DNA of 64,000 nucleotides from Bacillus sp. FJAT-26390 (GCF_001682865.1 NZ_MAQX01000032.1:738888-802887), one strand, 5' to 3'; counted from the first letter of the stretch, positions 45,186-55,194 are shown. A program made the numbers and translations. Notes: a model not told the origin generated them from the sequence alone.

Positions 45186-46586
45186 CTATGGCTGCTTGCT
45201 TCCTGAGAATGTGGGATACTCCTGTGCGTGCAAGGGCCCGCCTTCCTTCATTACCGTCCATAACGGGTCGGTGTCGCTCTCCATCGAGGACATCATCTCG
45301 TCATGCCAATCGCTTAGCAGATAGACGGCTTCCTTGCATACATCCCGCAACTCCTCTGCCAGATTGCGCTGCTCATAGGGATCGTCCTTTAGATGGAACA
45401 GCATCTCCTTCGGAAATCCATGGTGACCGTCATGATAAGAGCGGATGTACAGCCAATCCTGGAACCTGACGCTTCGCTGGCACACATGGGCGCATTGCGA
45501 CAGTACCAAATAATCTCTTCCCTCATCCATTCCCTCCGTAATGCTCTCCATATAGCTTCGTCCATCCCATCGGTCAGGACGCGCTGCTCCGACTAAATCC
45601 GCCAGCGTCGGAGCGAGATCGAGATGGTAATGCAGCCCTTCGTTCTTGATTCCCTTTGCTCCCCCCGGCCAGCGGAATATCATCGGAATCCGGCAAGTGC
45701 CCTGATCCGCCGTGCCGTGTTCAGAATAAATGCCAAGCTCGCCAAGATTCTCGCCATGATCCGCACTGATGAGAATAGCCGTATCCTCCAAAATGCCCAG
45801 CTGCTCAAGCTTTGACAGCACCTGCCCAATATGATCATCCATATACCGAATCGCGCTGTCGTAATTGTCGATGATATGCCTTAGATCGCCATAGTTCTCT
45901 ACTGGCTGCCCGTGTCTGGGCCACTTGCTGTAATGCGACTTTGCAAGCCGGTTCATATCCGAAATGCTGTGCTGCCCTTCCTTCAGCAGATGGGATTGGA
46001 ATACGTCCTCCGTCAGCCACTCCGGAAGAGGGGCCTCCCGGAAGGGATACCCATATGTCTCAGGCACCCGGTACGGCGTATGCGGGTCCCAGAAGTTCAA
46101 ATGCAAAAACCACCGATTCATGCTTCCATTATCCTCCAGCCATTTTAATGCGGTAGGAAGCACTTGATGTGCCGACTCGATCCCGTTTTCTCCAATATTA
46201 TGAACCTCATGAAATCCGGCATTAAATGTCCATGCGGAATGCCTGTCAGCAAATGTGCTGATCGTTGCCGCCTTGTAGCCCGCTTTCCGCAATACGCCGG
46301 GGAGACTCTCCCACTTAAGCCGATCCTCGAAGCCCCGGCTCGGTCCCTCCCGCCTCATATCCGCCGCTGTGCCGCCATGACCCGCAATGCCGGTATGGAT
46401 GCCGAATCTGCCTGACATCAAAGCTGATCTCGAAGGAAGACATGGCGCGTCCGAGCAATAATAGTTAGTAAAAACCACTCCCTCTTCCGCTATACGATCA
46501 ATATTGGGAGATGTGTTACGGTGATACCCGTAGCAGCCCAAATGATCGGGACGGAGAGAGTCTAGATCGAGATAAACAATTCTCAT
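45186..46586 (-). CDS. Sulfatase (Cys-type, cytoplasmic), second copy
   Basis: A 466-residue sulfatase-family enzyme: YLDLDSLRPDHLG at the N-terminus (metal Asp), catalytic motif CLPSRSALMSG (about residue 50) and ISADHGENLGE. No signal peptide. GAGAGG precedes the ATG. It has its own terminator and lies between the LplBC-type importer operon and a divergent kinase/regulator pair, which probably control it. In sequence it is clearly different from the sulfatase at 32187, so the position or sugar it attacks probably differs. Confidence 0.9.
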   Translation of the reverse strand: MRIVYLDLDSLRPDHLGCYGYHRNTSPNIDRIAEEGVVFTNYYCSDAPCLPSRSALMSGRFGIHTGIAGHGGTAADMRREGPSRGFEDRLKWESLPGVLRKAGYKAATISTFADRHSAWTFNAGFHEVHNIGENGIESAHQVLPTALKWLEDNGSMNRWFLHLNFWDPHTPYRVPETYGYPFREAPLPEWLTEDVFQSHLLKEGQHSISDMNRLAKSHYSKWPRHGQPVENYGDLRHIIDNYDSAIRYMDDHIGQVLSKLEQLGILEDTAILISADHGENLGELGIYSEHGTADQGTCRIPMIFRWPGGAKGIKNEGLHYHLDLAPTLADLVGAARPDRWDGRSYMESITEGMDEGRDYLVLSQCAHVCQRSVRFQDWLYIRSYHDGHHGFPKEMLFHLKDDPYEQRNLAEELRDVCKEAVYLLSDWHDEMMSSMESDTDPLWTVMKEGGPLHAQEYPTFSGSKQP

Positions 46587-46769
46587 CGCGGACAGCCTCT
46601 CTTTCCATTAATTCATCATTCCGCACCTTTGTAATGATCAAACTATCGCAGCTAGGCGTCACTTGCATGCGGAACTGCTTCCCTTTCCCTTTACCTATCA
46701 TCCATATTATAATTTGTAAATAGTTTGGCTAAGTATAGAAAAAAGCGTTAAATTCATTGTTGTTTATTA

Positions 46770-46783
46770 TGAAAGTGCATTCA
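46770..46783. promoter_or_regulatory. Palindromic cre-like site between sulfatase and regulator genes
   Basis: TGAAAGTGCATTCA is a near-perfect palindrome in the 294-base divergent region. It matches the reverse complement of the site at 45030-45043 at 12 of 14 positions, and the CcpA consensus except that C8 is T. Confidence 0.4.
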
Positions 46784-46880
46784 TTTAGATTAAATCTTGG
46801 TTTTGTACATATTAATCATATTTTTTTCTATACGAATACATGAATACTATCGCTACGATTGCTGTAAAGGGGGCATTACG

Positions 46881-48308
46881 ATGTACAAAGCGGTCATTGT
46901 GGATGACGAACGATGGATTGTCGAAGGCATAAAGGCAGGAGTCCGCTGGGAAAAGTACGGCTTTCAGGTTGCTGGCGAAGCCGAGAACGGGCAAGAAGGT
47001 CTGAAACTAATCGAGGCGCTGCAGCCAGAATTTGTGCTGACCGATATTAAGATGCCCCTTGTCAACGGGCTTGAGCTGATCAAGCGGGGAAAGGACTTGT
47101 CGCCACGCACTCATTTTGCGGTGCTGAGCGGGCATGCGGAATTTGCTTACGCCCAGAAGGCGCTGAATTACGGAACGTTCGGCTACTGCCTTAAACCTTT
47201 TGAAATTGAGGAAATTGAAGCTTTGCTCGGCAGGCTCTCGCAGGTGCTCAAGCAGCAGTCACAGGCAGAACCGCAATACGACTCCCAGGAGCTGTATGAA
47301 GTGCTCTGCTCTGGGAATGAAGAGCTCCTTAAAGAGAAATTTACTGTTGTCGGCTTGCCTATAAGCACAGAGCTCCCCGTCACACCCATTGTCATACAAG
47401 GCTATCCGCTCCTTCCATACTCGGGAGATATTCACCATGTCCGCTTTCGCATGAACAAGCGAAGGGTAGGCTACTTCGTGTACAGCCATCTAACGAACCA
47501 TTTCTTGGGTTCGCTTAACTTGTCCGGGAACAGCATCGATTACAGCATCGGCACCGGTCCTTCCACTTCCCGTCCTACCGATCTTGAGGCATCGCTGGAA
47601 GCGGCGTCCATAGCGTCTTACGGCTACTTCTCAACAGGCAAGAGCGGCATCTACCATCCCGCTTCCGCTGAGGAATCACCTATCGACTCCATTCTAACGG
47701 AGCTGACTGAGGCTCTAGCCCAGAAGGACCGCGTACGATTCGTATCCGTTATGGAATCCTGCAGGCCGATGTTCCAACATTTTAAGCTGACCATTAAGGA
47801 TGCATATCTCATTTTCAATACGGTCATGTACCTTTTCTCGAGAGAAGGGGCAGCGGCGCAAACCCGGTTTCTGGAGGGTTATGACCAGCTCTATTATGAC
47901 TATGGCCAAGCCCATGCGATGATTGATTATCTTATTAAGCAAACGTTAAAGCATTTTTCGGATGAGCTTTCCTTACGACTCGCAGGCGTAACGCATAGTC
48001 GCATCAAGGAAATATTGTTTTTTATCCATAATCATTTTAATCAGGAAATGTCCATTCAAAGCCTTTCAGAGAAATTTTTCTTAAGCCCTACTTATTTGTC
48101 CCAGCTGTTCAAGAAAGAAGTCGGAGAAAACTTCGTGGAATATTTGTCCCGCCAGCGCATCCAATATGCTTGCAAGCTGCTCACCGAGACAGATATGACG
48201 GTTAGCCAGATTGGCGAGAAATGCGGCTTCAATGACTATTTTTACTTTACGCGAATCTTTAAACGGCTAAATAGCATGACGCCTACACAATACCGGGGCT
48301 CGCAATGA
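46881..48308 (+). CDS. Response regulator with AraC-type DNA-binding domain (YesN type), second system
   Basis: About 475 residues. Receiver domain 1-120 with Asp8/Asp9, phospho-acceptor Asp55 (VLTDIKMP) and the Lys in YCLKPF. A long uncharacterised middle follows, then the AraC double helix-turn-helix at about 375-475 (MSIQSLSEKFFLSPTYLSQL, VSQIGEKCGFNDYFYFTRIF). The start is ATG 46881 after AAAGGGGG; the longer frame is hydrophobic and lacks a ribosome site. It overlaps the kinase gene by four bases. Confidence 0.93.
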   Translation: MYKAVIVDDERWIVEGIKAGVRWEKYGFQVAGEAENGQEGLKLIEALQPEFVLTDIKMPLVNGLELIKRGKDLSPRTHFAVLSGHAEFAYAQKALNYGTFGYCLKPFEIEEIEALLGRLSQVLKQQSQAEPQYDSQELYEVLCSGNEELLKEKFTVVGLPISTELPVTPIVIQGYPLLPYSGDIHHVRFRMNKRRVGYFVYSHLTNHFLGSLNLSGNSIDYSIGTGPSTSRPTDLEASLEAASIASYGYFSTGKSGIYHPASAEESPIDSILTELTEALAQKDRVRFVSVMESCRPMFQHFKLTIKDAYLIFNTVMYLFSREGAAAQTRFLEGYDQLYYDYGQAHAMIDYLIKQTLKHFSDELSLRLAGVTHSRIKEILFFIHNHFNQEMSIQSLSEKFFLSPTYLSQLFKKEVGENFVEYLSRQRIQYACKLLTETDMTVSQIGEKCGFNDYFYFTRIFKRLNSMTPTQYRGSQ

Positions 48309-50086
48309 AATCCTTTAAAAAATGGTCCATTCGGACGCAGGTGCTGACCATTGGAGCGATTATTCTAGCCATTATCCCGCTTGTCATTATTTTGACGTAT
48401 CGTCAATCCAGTGCAATCATCGTCAACCAAAACACGCAGTACAACATGGAAATGGTATCCAGTCTTCAGCAGCGGGTCTCCGACAGCTACGCTAGAATTT
48501 CCGGCATCTTGATTAATCTGGGCTACGATACAACCGTCCAAGACTTTCTGGTGGAGAGCGATAGCCTAAGGATCTACGAGCTGTCGAAGAAGGTACAGAG
48601 CTTGATGGGGGTAATCAAAAGCACCAACCCCGACATTGTCGACGTCGTCATTATGAACAATTCCGGCAAGCATACGTCTCTGCAGGGCAGAATCAGCATC
48701 GTGAATGACATGGTGGGTGAGCTGGCGGAGAAGCAAGGCGAGGTCTATTATGGCGGTTTTAAACAAGCAGGCCCTTTCATCTTGCGGGACTCATTTCTCT
48801 TCGGCATGAATCTATACGCTTCTCGCAACACGTACCAATACGGAGAAAAAATAGGCTTCATTGCGGTTGTTCTGGATGCCAAGTCCATTCAGCTTGAAAT
48901 CGAGAAGTTTCCAAGGCTGTCCGGCACAAGCTTCTACCTTAGAACGAATAATGAGCTGGTGTACGCAAATGCGAGCGGGCAGGAGCTTAATCTAGACGAG
49001 ACAAGGCTGACTCTCTATTCCGGCTTTGGCGAGAGCGCTGTCATGGAGAAGATTGACGGTAAGTCCTATGCTATTCAATCGTTTCCCTTACCAGAGATCA
49101 AAGGCAACATTATTTCGGCGGTGCCCATCAAAAACCTGATTAAAGAGCTAGAGGGACTGAAGCGAACCAGCTACTTGATGCTAATCATTACGCTTCTTCT
49201 CATTACGATACCGTATTACGTGCTTATAATGAATTTATTGCGGCCTCTTGGAAAGCTAATCGCGTTCATGAAGCGGCTGAAGAGCGGTAATCTGGACTTG
49301 CTGCATACGAAGGTAGAGCTGGAGGGCTACGCTGAAATGGAGGTTATTTCCACTCAATTCAACACCATGTTGAACCGCATCAACGACCTGACCGAGCAGC
49401 TGCTGGAGACGACAGGTGCGCTGTATCAAGCCGATATCGAGCGGCAGCGCGCCGAAATGTCGTTTCTGCAGAGCCAGATCAAGCCGCATTTTCTCAGCAA
49501 TACGCTGGATGCTATTAAGGGAATCGCAATTGTTAAGGGAAATAATGAAATTTACGAAATGGCCTCGGCCTTAAGCCGGATGCTGCGTTATAGCATCAAA
49601 GGCGCCAATGAAGTGACGCTGCAGGAGGAGATTAGAATTGTCGACTCTTACATTACGATCCATCAGGGGAGATTTCCAGGAAGAATTCAGTACGAGCAAT
49701 ACATTTCGGAGGAGCTGAGCGAGATTCTCATTCCGAAAATGATTATTCAACCGATTGTCGAAAATGCGCTGACTCACGGGCTGGAGCCGTCTGAAAGCGG
49801 GGGCAAAGTTATCATCCAGACAGAGATCTATGATGCTCGTCACATAGAGATCATGGTGACGGACAATGGCGTCGGCATGGAGCCGCAACGGCTGAAGCAA
49901 GTGAGAAATGCCCTTATCTCCAAGGACCCCGAGGCCAATCAGCATATCGGGATGAAAAATGTAAATGATCGAATTCGCCTCCATTACGGAGAGGGAGCCG
50001 GGATCACCATTAATAGCTGGCTTGGAAGCGGCACCGTCGTCCGCGTGCGGCTTCCTGTGCCGACTAATTTTAACTATCGCTTATGA
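48305..50086 (+). CDS. Sensor histidine kinase (YesM/LytS type), second system
   Basis: A 593-residue membrane kinase. Helix about 15-35, extracellular sensor about 40-280, helix about 285-305, HAMP about 305-360. The His-kinase region has SQIKPHFLSNTLDA (His about 397), IIQPIVENALTHG and VTDNGVGM. The usual HFLYN of this family is HFLSN here, a mild deviation. It overlaps its regulator gene (ATGA). It probably controls the adjacent sulfatase and importer genes. Confidence 0.93.
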   Translation: MKSFKKWSIRTQVLTIGAIILAIIPLVIILTYRQSSAIIVNQNTQYNMEMVSSLQQRVSDSYARISGILINLGYDTTVQDFLVESDSLRIYELSKKVQSLMGVIKSTNPDIVDVVIMNNSGKHTSLQGRISIVNDMVGELAEKQGEVYYGGFKQAGPFILRDSFLFGMNLYASRNTYQYGEKIGFIAVVLDAKSIQLEIEKFPRLSGTSFYLRTNNELVYANASGQELNLDETRLTLYSGFGESAVMEKIDGKSYAIQSFPLPEIKGNIISAVPIKNLIKELEGLKRTSYLMLIITLLLITIPYYVLIMNLLRPLGKLIAFMKRLKSGNLDLLHTKVELEGYAEMEVISTQFNTMLNRINDLTEQLLETTGALYQADIERQRAEMSFLQSQIKPHFLSNTLDAIKGIAIVKGNNEIYEMASALSRMLRYSIKGANEVTLQEEIRIVDSYITIHQGRFPGRIQYEQYISEELSEILIPKMIIQPIVENALTHGLEPSESGGKVIIQTEIYDARHIEIMVTDNGVGMEPQRLKQVRNALISKDPEANQHIGMKNVNDRIRLHYGEGAGITINSWLGSGTVVRVRLPVPTNFNYRL

Positions 50087-50116
50087 AAGATGCTGACGCT
50101 CGAAAGCATGAACTCC

Positions 50117-52201
50117 TTACATTTTAAAATGATTAAGCTGCTCTTTCGAAATGTTCGTCATATGAAGCAATTCATCCGCAGACTCTAATAACGTTTTCAT
50201 CAACCCTGCCTGAGCAGTCACCGATGCAGATGCGTAATTGGTATTTTCAGCAGATTGTTTGGCAATATCCGCTACTTCATGGACGGATGCGGTGACCTGC
50301 TCTGAGCTTGCTGAGATTTGCTCCGTTAAATTCGTTACCTGCTGCACTTGATCTACTAATTTCTGAGATGACGCCAGTATTCCTGTAAAGATGTCATTTG
50401 CGCTATTGATCGTTTCGATTCCTTTGTCAACCTCGATTTTCTCGCTTGTCATGGATGCGCCTAAACGATTAATCTTTTCCGTAATCGCTGTTAATTTGTC
50501 TGATATATCATCTGTAGAGAGCTTAGACTGGCTGGCTAGCTTCTGAATTTCTGAAGCGACTACTGCAAAGCCTCTCCCATGCTCCCCAGCACGCGCAGCC
50601 TCTATGGAAGCGTTCAGCGCGAGTATGTTTGTTTGAGCCGAGATTTTTGCTATTATGGCAACCATTCCCTGTACCTGTTCGGATTGGCTCGTTAGGAATT
50701 CTACTAACTCACCAGAGCTCATAACGGAATGATTAATTTTGTTCATCTGGTTGAAAGCATCTTCAATCGCAAGCTGGCCCTGAACAGCCTGTTGATGTGA
50801 ATGAGACGATTCATTAAGAACATCTTGAGCGGATTCAACTATGCGCTGAATATTAATCGCAATTTCATTCATGGCCGTCGAGCTTTCTTCCGAATTGATG
50901 AATTGCGTTTGCGTTCCACTGCTTAACTCGACCATCTTACTATTGATATTATCCATTTCCGCTACGGATTGCGTGATCGCCTTCGTTAATTCGGATGAGG
51001 ATAGAGATACTTTACTGCTCGTAGCTTTGCTTGCGCTGATCATATTTCTAAACTCATTGATAACTGTATTGATAGGCTTAACGATGTCCCCAACTTCATC
51101 TCTCGTATAGGGAACAAGCCGATTGGTTAAGTCACCTTGGCTAACTTGAATGAGAGACGTATTTATATAGGCAATCGACTTCTTGACCGAAATATAAAAG
51201 CCTATAAAAATATATAATAAAATGATAAATCCAATCATAACGGCGATATTAAATATCATTGCTTTATTCTCATAGGCGTCTACTCTATTCTTGATTAACC
51301 CGTCCAATAACGTTAACTCCAAATGATATAGCTCTGAATTATTTTGAATAAATGCCGTAGCTATTTGAAAATATTCACTCGCCGGAAGCTCCAGTGCTGC
51401 TGCATTCAGCAGCTCTTTATTAACGAGCCCAGTAAATTTGTCCCTTTCCTCTTCGAGCTTTATTCTAGATGCTTCAAGCTCCGTACTTAATGAAGGATTT
51501 TGTTCGATGACCGATTTGATCCCGTTGCTAATATCATTCGTGGAATAGCTCAGCAGCGAAGTCAAAGACAATAGCTGATCACGCTGCTCCTGGGTCATCG
51601 ACTTAACCGTCAAGTATTCTGCCCCTAAATCACGGATTTGCGCAAGCTTTTCCGTTGCAAAAGGGATTTTGTTAATGACCCCATCCATCAAATAGTAGCT
51701 GTCCAGATCGGGATCAAGAATTAAATTCGAGGAGTCTCCAACCTTCGCAATAAGCTTGATGCCCCGGTCAATTAAGCGGGTGTAGCTTTCCGAATCGGTT
51801 GTACTTATATTTTGCCAATCGCCATGCATGTCACGCAAAGCACCTTCAATCTTTAATTTTTTTCCCAGCTTATCCTCTACTGCAAAAGCCTGTTGAAAGG
51901 CTTGTTCTATCTCACCATTATTTTTGTCTATTTGTTCTTTTACAGAAGCGTCATTATGGAATGAATAGATATGATATAATCCTCGGCTTTGCTGCATTTT
52001 CGCAATTACTACTTGCAGGGGAGATATGTATGCTACGCCAATTCTCTCTTTCGCATTAAATGAAATTAGATCACTAGATTGGCCCTGATACATATATGAC
52101 ATCACTACCATTGGAATAAAAATCAACAAACCGATAACGATAAACTTATACGCATACCTCAGCCTTCGTATTAATTGCTCGGACAACCAAAATAAGTTCA
52201 T
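50117..52201 (-). CDS. Methyl-accepting chemotaxis protein
   Basis: About 694 residues. Helix about 10-30 and helix about 320-345 flank an extracellular helical sensor with a pattern like the nitrate/nitrite-sensing (NIT) four-helix class (AYISPLQVVIAKMQQSRGLY). HAMP follows at about 345-400. The signalling coiled coil contains the hairpin tip TNILALNASIEAARAGEHG and GRGFAVVASEIQKLA. It passes ligand binding to CheW/CheA and the flagellar motor. The start is ATG 52199-52201, six bases after AAGGAAG; the longer frame passes through a terminator hairpin. Confidence 0.9.
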   Translation of the reverse strand: MNLFWLSEQLIRRLRYAYKFIVIGLLIFIPMVVMSYMYQGQSSDLISFNAKERIGVAYISPLQVVIAKMQQSRGLYHIYSFHNDASVKEQIDKNNGEIEQAFQQAFAVEDKLGKKLKIEGALRDMHGDWQNISTTDSESYTRLIDRGIKLIAKVGDSSNLILDPDLDSYYLMDGVINKIPFATEKLAQIRDLGAEYLTVKSMTQEQRDQLLSLTSLLSYSTNDISNGIKSVIEQNPSLSTELEASRIKLEEERDKFTGLVNKELLNAAALELPASEYFQIATAFIQNNSELYHLELTLLDGLIKNRVDAYENKAMIFNIAVMIGFIILLYIFIGFYISVKKSIAYINTSLIQVSQGDLTNRLVPYTRDEVGDIVKPINTVINEFRNMISASKATSSKVSLSSSELTKAITQSVAEMDNINSKMVELSSGTQTQFINSEESSTAMNEIAINIQRIVESAQDVLNESSHSHQQAVQGQLAIEDAFNQMNKINHSVMSSGELVEFLTSQSEQVQGMVAIIAKISAQTNILALNASIEAARAGEHGRGFAVVASEIQKLASQSKLSTDDISDKLTAITEKINRLGASMTSEKIEVDKGIETINSANDIFTGILASSQKLVDQVQQVTNLTEQISASSEQVTASVHEVADIAKQSAENTNYASASVTAQAGLMKTLLESADELLHMTNISKEQLNHFKM

Positions 52202-52300
52202 ATAACACTTCCTTCTACTCGTGATGGACTCTTTATTGTATTTCGGCATTTGTTCCAAAAATATTTCTACAAATTTCGATAAAATCCTTTTTATGGCTAA

Positions 52301-52346
52301 AAAAATCCGGTTCTTCTGCACTAAGGCAAAAGAACCGGATTTTTTA
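52301..52346. terminator. Strong bidirectional hairpin upstream of the chemoreceptor gene
   Basis: AAAAATCCGGTTCTT and AAGAACCGGATTTTTT pair over 15 bp around a loop of about 14 bases. On the minus strand it can end transcripts entering from the small membrane-protein gene. Confidence 0.8.
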
Positions 52347-52380
52347 TCGTTAAGAACCGGCGCCGTATTCTAAGCTCATC

Positions 52381-52445
52381 CAGAAGCGATCAACTGCGCA
52401 TAGAAAAGCCGCTTCATCCCTATGAAGCGGCCGCAAAGCTTGTTT
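52381..52445. repeat. 65-bp dispersed repeat, copy 2
   Basis: This copy matches 32055-32119 at 61 of 65 positions, including the former MFS codons and the hairpin. Here it is non-coding and lies behind the small membrane-protein gene. Confidence 0.85.
52404..52431 (-). terminator. Terminator of the small membrane-protein gene
   Basis: GCCGCTTCAT and ATGAAGCGGC form a perfect ten-bp stem with a four-base loop; TTTTC follows on the minus strand. It lies inside copy 2 of the 65-bp repeat. Confidence 0.75.
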
Positions 52446-52456
52446 TATTCAATTAA

Positions 52457-52771
52457 TTAAGAATTAAAATTTTGAGCGGTGCCTTTGCCTCTTTGAGCAG
52501 CCGTCACCATGATTAAAATTGCCGAAACCAGATGCAGAACCCATCCCAGGAAAGGGATCCACGCTAGCAGCGAAGTTACGATGCCCACCGCCGAACCGTA
52601 CTTAGGCTCATTGTTTTTGCTGGAAAGTACAAAGGCAACAATATGTAAGATTAACATAACGCCCAAAGCTGAATACCAGCTTGAGATAACGATTGAACCG
52701 CCGATAATTGGAATAGCCAAAATAAGTTCCAATATTCCCGTTATCCATTTCAAAATTCTAGATCCTGTCAA
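52457..52771 (-). CDS. Small integral membrane protein with three to four helices
   Basis: About 104 residues starting at TTG 52769-52771, nine bases after GGAGG. Helices lie at about 8-30, 33-52, 62-80 and 80-98, and the tail is polar (AAQRGKGTAQNFNS). No family was recognised with confidence; similar four-helix proteins are often annotated as hypothetical membrane proteins. The longer frame up to 52828 has no ribosome site. Confidence 0.6.
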   Translation of the reverse strand: MTGSRILKWITGILELILAIPIIGGSIVISSWYSALGVMLILHIVAFVLSSKNNEPKYGSAVGIVTSLLAWIPFLGWVLHLVSAILIMVTAAQRGKGTAQNFNS

Positions 52772-52880
52772 AATAATACGCCTCCTTGGGTAATCTTTCC
52801 TACACATTGTAACAAATTCGACAAACATATTATAGCCTTTTTTTCATATTTATGTACTCATTTCCATTTTGGCGCATGAA

Positions 52881-52912
52881 GAAAGAGAGCACCTCACGAG
52901 AGGCGCTCTCTT
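52881..52912 (-). terminator. Terminator of the glgCD operon
   Basis: On the minus strand AAGAGAGCGCCT and AGGTGCTCTCTT pair (one G-T wobble) around a six-base loop, followed by TCTTC. It begins ten bases past the glgD stop codon. Confidence 0.75.
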
Positions 52913-52921
52913 CCATCCAAA

Positions 52922-54034
52922 CTATATTCTGCTCTTCTTGGAAAAGACCGTTGGCGACGTTTCCTCCCCGACCAGCTTATTGCCGCGTGTGACGTATACC
53001 TCTTTATCGAGAATGACATTATCCAGCGAGGAGTCCTCTTCGATCACGCATTTTTGCATTAAAATGCTGTTTCGCACGACCGCCCCTTTCCCAATTCGAA
53101 CGCCCCGGAACAAAATGCTGTTTTCCACTGTTCCTTCAATAATACAGCCGTTAGCCACCTGTGAATTCGTTACGACAGCGCTATTCGCATATCTGGCTGG
53201 CGGTTCATCCTTAATCTTGGTGTAGATCACGCCAGGCTGGTAGAAGAGGGACTTCCATACTTCCGGATTCAGCAGCTCCTTGCTGTATTTGTAATAGTTT
53301 TGAACGGAATTGATGACGGCCAGATACCCTTTGTACTCATACCCATACACTTTTAATACGCTTAAGTTCCGAATAATGACATGCCGCACCAGATCATAGT
53401 AGTTTTGATTCACGCTTTTTTTGACCAGCTCCATGAGCAGCTCTTTCTTAATGATGATCATCCGCATATAGGCTTTGTTGCTCTTTTTTGTCTGGCGGTT
53501 CTCCGTCATGCGGACAACCCGTCCGTCCTCGGCTAAATCCAGCGTGATCAGGTTAGAAAAATCCTCGCTTCCTTCGTCCATTTCCTTATAGATAACGGTG
53601 ATATCCGCATTGGTCCTTTGGTGGTTCTCCACCGCCTCGGTATAGTTGATATTGCAGATCATATGGCTGCTCGATACAACAACAAATTCCTCCGTGCTGC
53701 GGTTAAAATATTCCAGAGAGCCGTAAAAATTTTGCAAATCGCCGTTAAAGCCCGGGACGTTGCTATTGTTGGGCGGCAAAATGAACAGCCCTCGGTACTT
53801 TCGATCCAAGTCCCATTCTTTCCCCGAACCCAAATGGTCGATGATGGAACGGTAATTGTTATGGGCGAGCACCGCCACATTGTTAATTCCCGAATTCACC
53901 ATGTTGGATAATACGAAGTCTATTAACCGGTATCTGCCGCCGAAGGGAACCGTGGCCGTAGCCCGCGAGTAAGTCAATTCATGCAGCAGCGGCTGGTTGA
54001 TGCTGAGATTGATGACACCTAACACATTATTCAT
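52922..54034 (-). CDS. glgD: Glucose-1-phosphate adenylyltransferase regulatory subunit GlgD
   Basis: About 370 residues, a paralogue of GlgC: nucleotidyltransferase-like domain (VPFGGRYRLIDFVLSNMVNS, HLGSGKEWDLDRK) and a C-terminal left-handed beta-helix with hexapeptide repeats. The glycine-rich loop GGEGKRLG present in GlgC is replaced by VINLSINQP, so it is non-catalytic. GlgD raises GlgC activity in Firmicutes. I chose ATG 54032-54034, eight bases after GGAG; a GTG three codons upstream overlaps the ribosome site. It follows glgC by 11 bases. Confidence 0.92.
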   Translation of the reverse strand: MNNVLGVINLSINQPLLHELTYSRATATVPFGGRYRLIDFVLSNMVNSGINNVAVLAHNNYRSIIDHLGSGKEWDLDRKYRGLFILPPNNSNVPGFNGDLQNFYGSLEYFNRSTEEFVVVSSSHMICNINYTEAVENHQRTNADITVIYKEMDEGSEDFSNLITLDLAEDGRVVRMTENRQTKKSNKAYMRMIIIKKELLMELVKKSVNQNYYDLVRHVIIRNLSVLKVYGYEYKGYLAVINSVQNYYKYSKELLNPEVWKSLFYQPGVIYTKIKDEPPARYANSAVVTNSQVANGCIIEGTVENSILFRGVRIGKGAVVRNSILMQKCVIEEDSSLDNVILDKEVYVTRGNKLVGEETSPTVFSKKSRI

Positions 54035-54045
54035 CGCATTCACTC

Positions 54046-55194
54046 CTATATCAATTGAGAAGAGATGACCATGTTCTCGCCAATTAAGGTGATTTCCGCC
54101 GATTCGTCCGGGCTTCCGACAGATGCGCCGTCTTGGATGACGGTACCCGAGCCGATGATCGCTTTATGGATAGTGACGTTTTTTCCGATTTGGGCGTACG
54201 GCATAATGACCGAATCCTTGATCCGGCTGCCTTCACCGACATGAACACCGTAAAAGAGTACAGAATGGTCAACTTCCCCAAATACCATACATCCTTCATT
54301 TACTAAAGAGCCTGTAACCTTGCCGGTAGATGCGATATGATGCGGGGGCTTGTTGGGGTTCTTCGCGTAAATCCGCCACTTCGGGTCGTGGAGCGTAAAC
54401 GGCGGATTTTCCAAGAGCAGATCCATATGTGCTTCCCATAAGCTTTCGACGGTTCCGACATCTTTCCAGTAATCGTTAAAGCGGTAAACAAAAAGCGACT
54501 GGTCGCTATCCAGCATCGACGGAATAATGTCTTTGCCAAAGTCGTTGCTTGAGGTTGGATCCTCGGCATCGGCAATTAATTTCTTTTTGAGCACATCCCA
54601 TGTGAAAATATAAACGCCCATGGAGGCCAGATTATTTTTGGGCAGCTTGGGCTTCTCTTCAAACTCAATAATCCGGTCTTCCTTATCTACATCCATAATG
54701 CCGAACCGGCTGGCTTCTTGCAGAGGCACCTCAATAACCGCGATAGTGGCATCGGCTTGTGTTTCTTTATGCTGTTGAAGCATGAGCGCGTAATTCATCT
54801 TGTATACATGATCGCCGGAAATGACCAGCACGTATTCGGGATCATACTGCTCAAGATAGTGGATATTTTGGTAGATTGCATGTGCCGTTCCTTTATACCA
54901 GCTGCCACCTCTTTGTTCCATAAAAGGGGGGAGGACGGTGACGCCGCCGTTTTTACGGTCCAAATCCCATGAGCTGCCGATCCCTATGTAGGCATTCAAA
55001 ACCATCGGCTGGTACTGCGTCAGTACCCCAACCGTGTGAATGCCTGAATTACTGCAATTGCTTAACGGAAAATCGATGATCCGGTACTTCCCGCCAAAAG
55101 GTACAGCAGGCTTTGCCAATTTAGATGTCAAATGGCCTAATCTTTTACCTTCACCGCCTGCAAGCAGCATAGCTACACACTCTTTTTTCTGCAT
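54046..55194 (-). CDS. glgC: Glucose-1-phosphate adenylyltransferase catalytic subunit GlgC
   Basis: A 382-residue enzyme making ADP-glucose from ATP and glucose-1-phosphate, the committed step of glycogen synthesis. Visible motifs are MLLAGGEGKRLGHLT (nucleotide loop), KPAVPFGGKYRIIDFPLSN, the acidic VISGDHVYKM and IEFEEKPKLP, then a beta-helix domain. GGGAGAG precedes the ATG. Its promoter (55334-55362) is overlapped just downstream by a perfect cre site. The rest of the glycogen pathway (glgB, glgA, glgP) is not in this window. Confidence 0.95.
   Translation of the reverse strand: MQKKECVAMLLAGGEGKRLGHLTSKLAKPAVPFGGKYRIIDFPLSNCSNSGIHTVGVLTQYQPMVLNAYIGIGSSWDLDRKNGGVTVLPPFMEQRGGSWYKGTAHAIYQNIHYLEQYDPEYVLVISGDHVYKMNYALMLQQHKETQADATIAVIEVPLQEASRFGIMDVDKEDRIIEFEEKPKLPKNNLASMGVYIFTWDVLKKKLIADAEDPTSSNDFGKDIIPSMLDSDQSLFVYRFNDYWKDVGTVESLWEAHMDLLLENPPFTLHDPKWRIYAKNPNKPPHHIASTGKVTGSLVNEGCMVFGEVDHSVLFYGVHVGEGSRIKDSVIMPYAQIGKNVTIHKAIIGSGTVIQDGASVGSPDESAEITLIGENMVISSQLI

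Noticed and set aside
52202..52321. N-terminal extension of the chemoreceptor
   Set aside because: The extra codons run through a strong terminator hairpin and lack a ribosome site; the ATG at 52201 has AAGGAAG at correct spacing.
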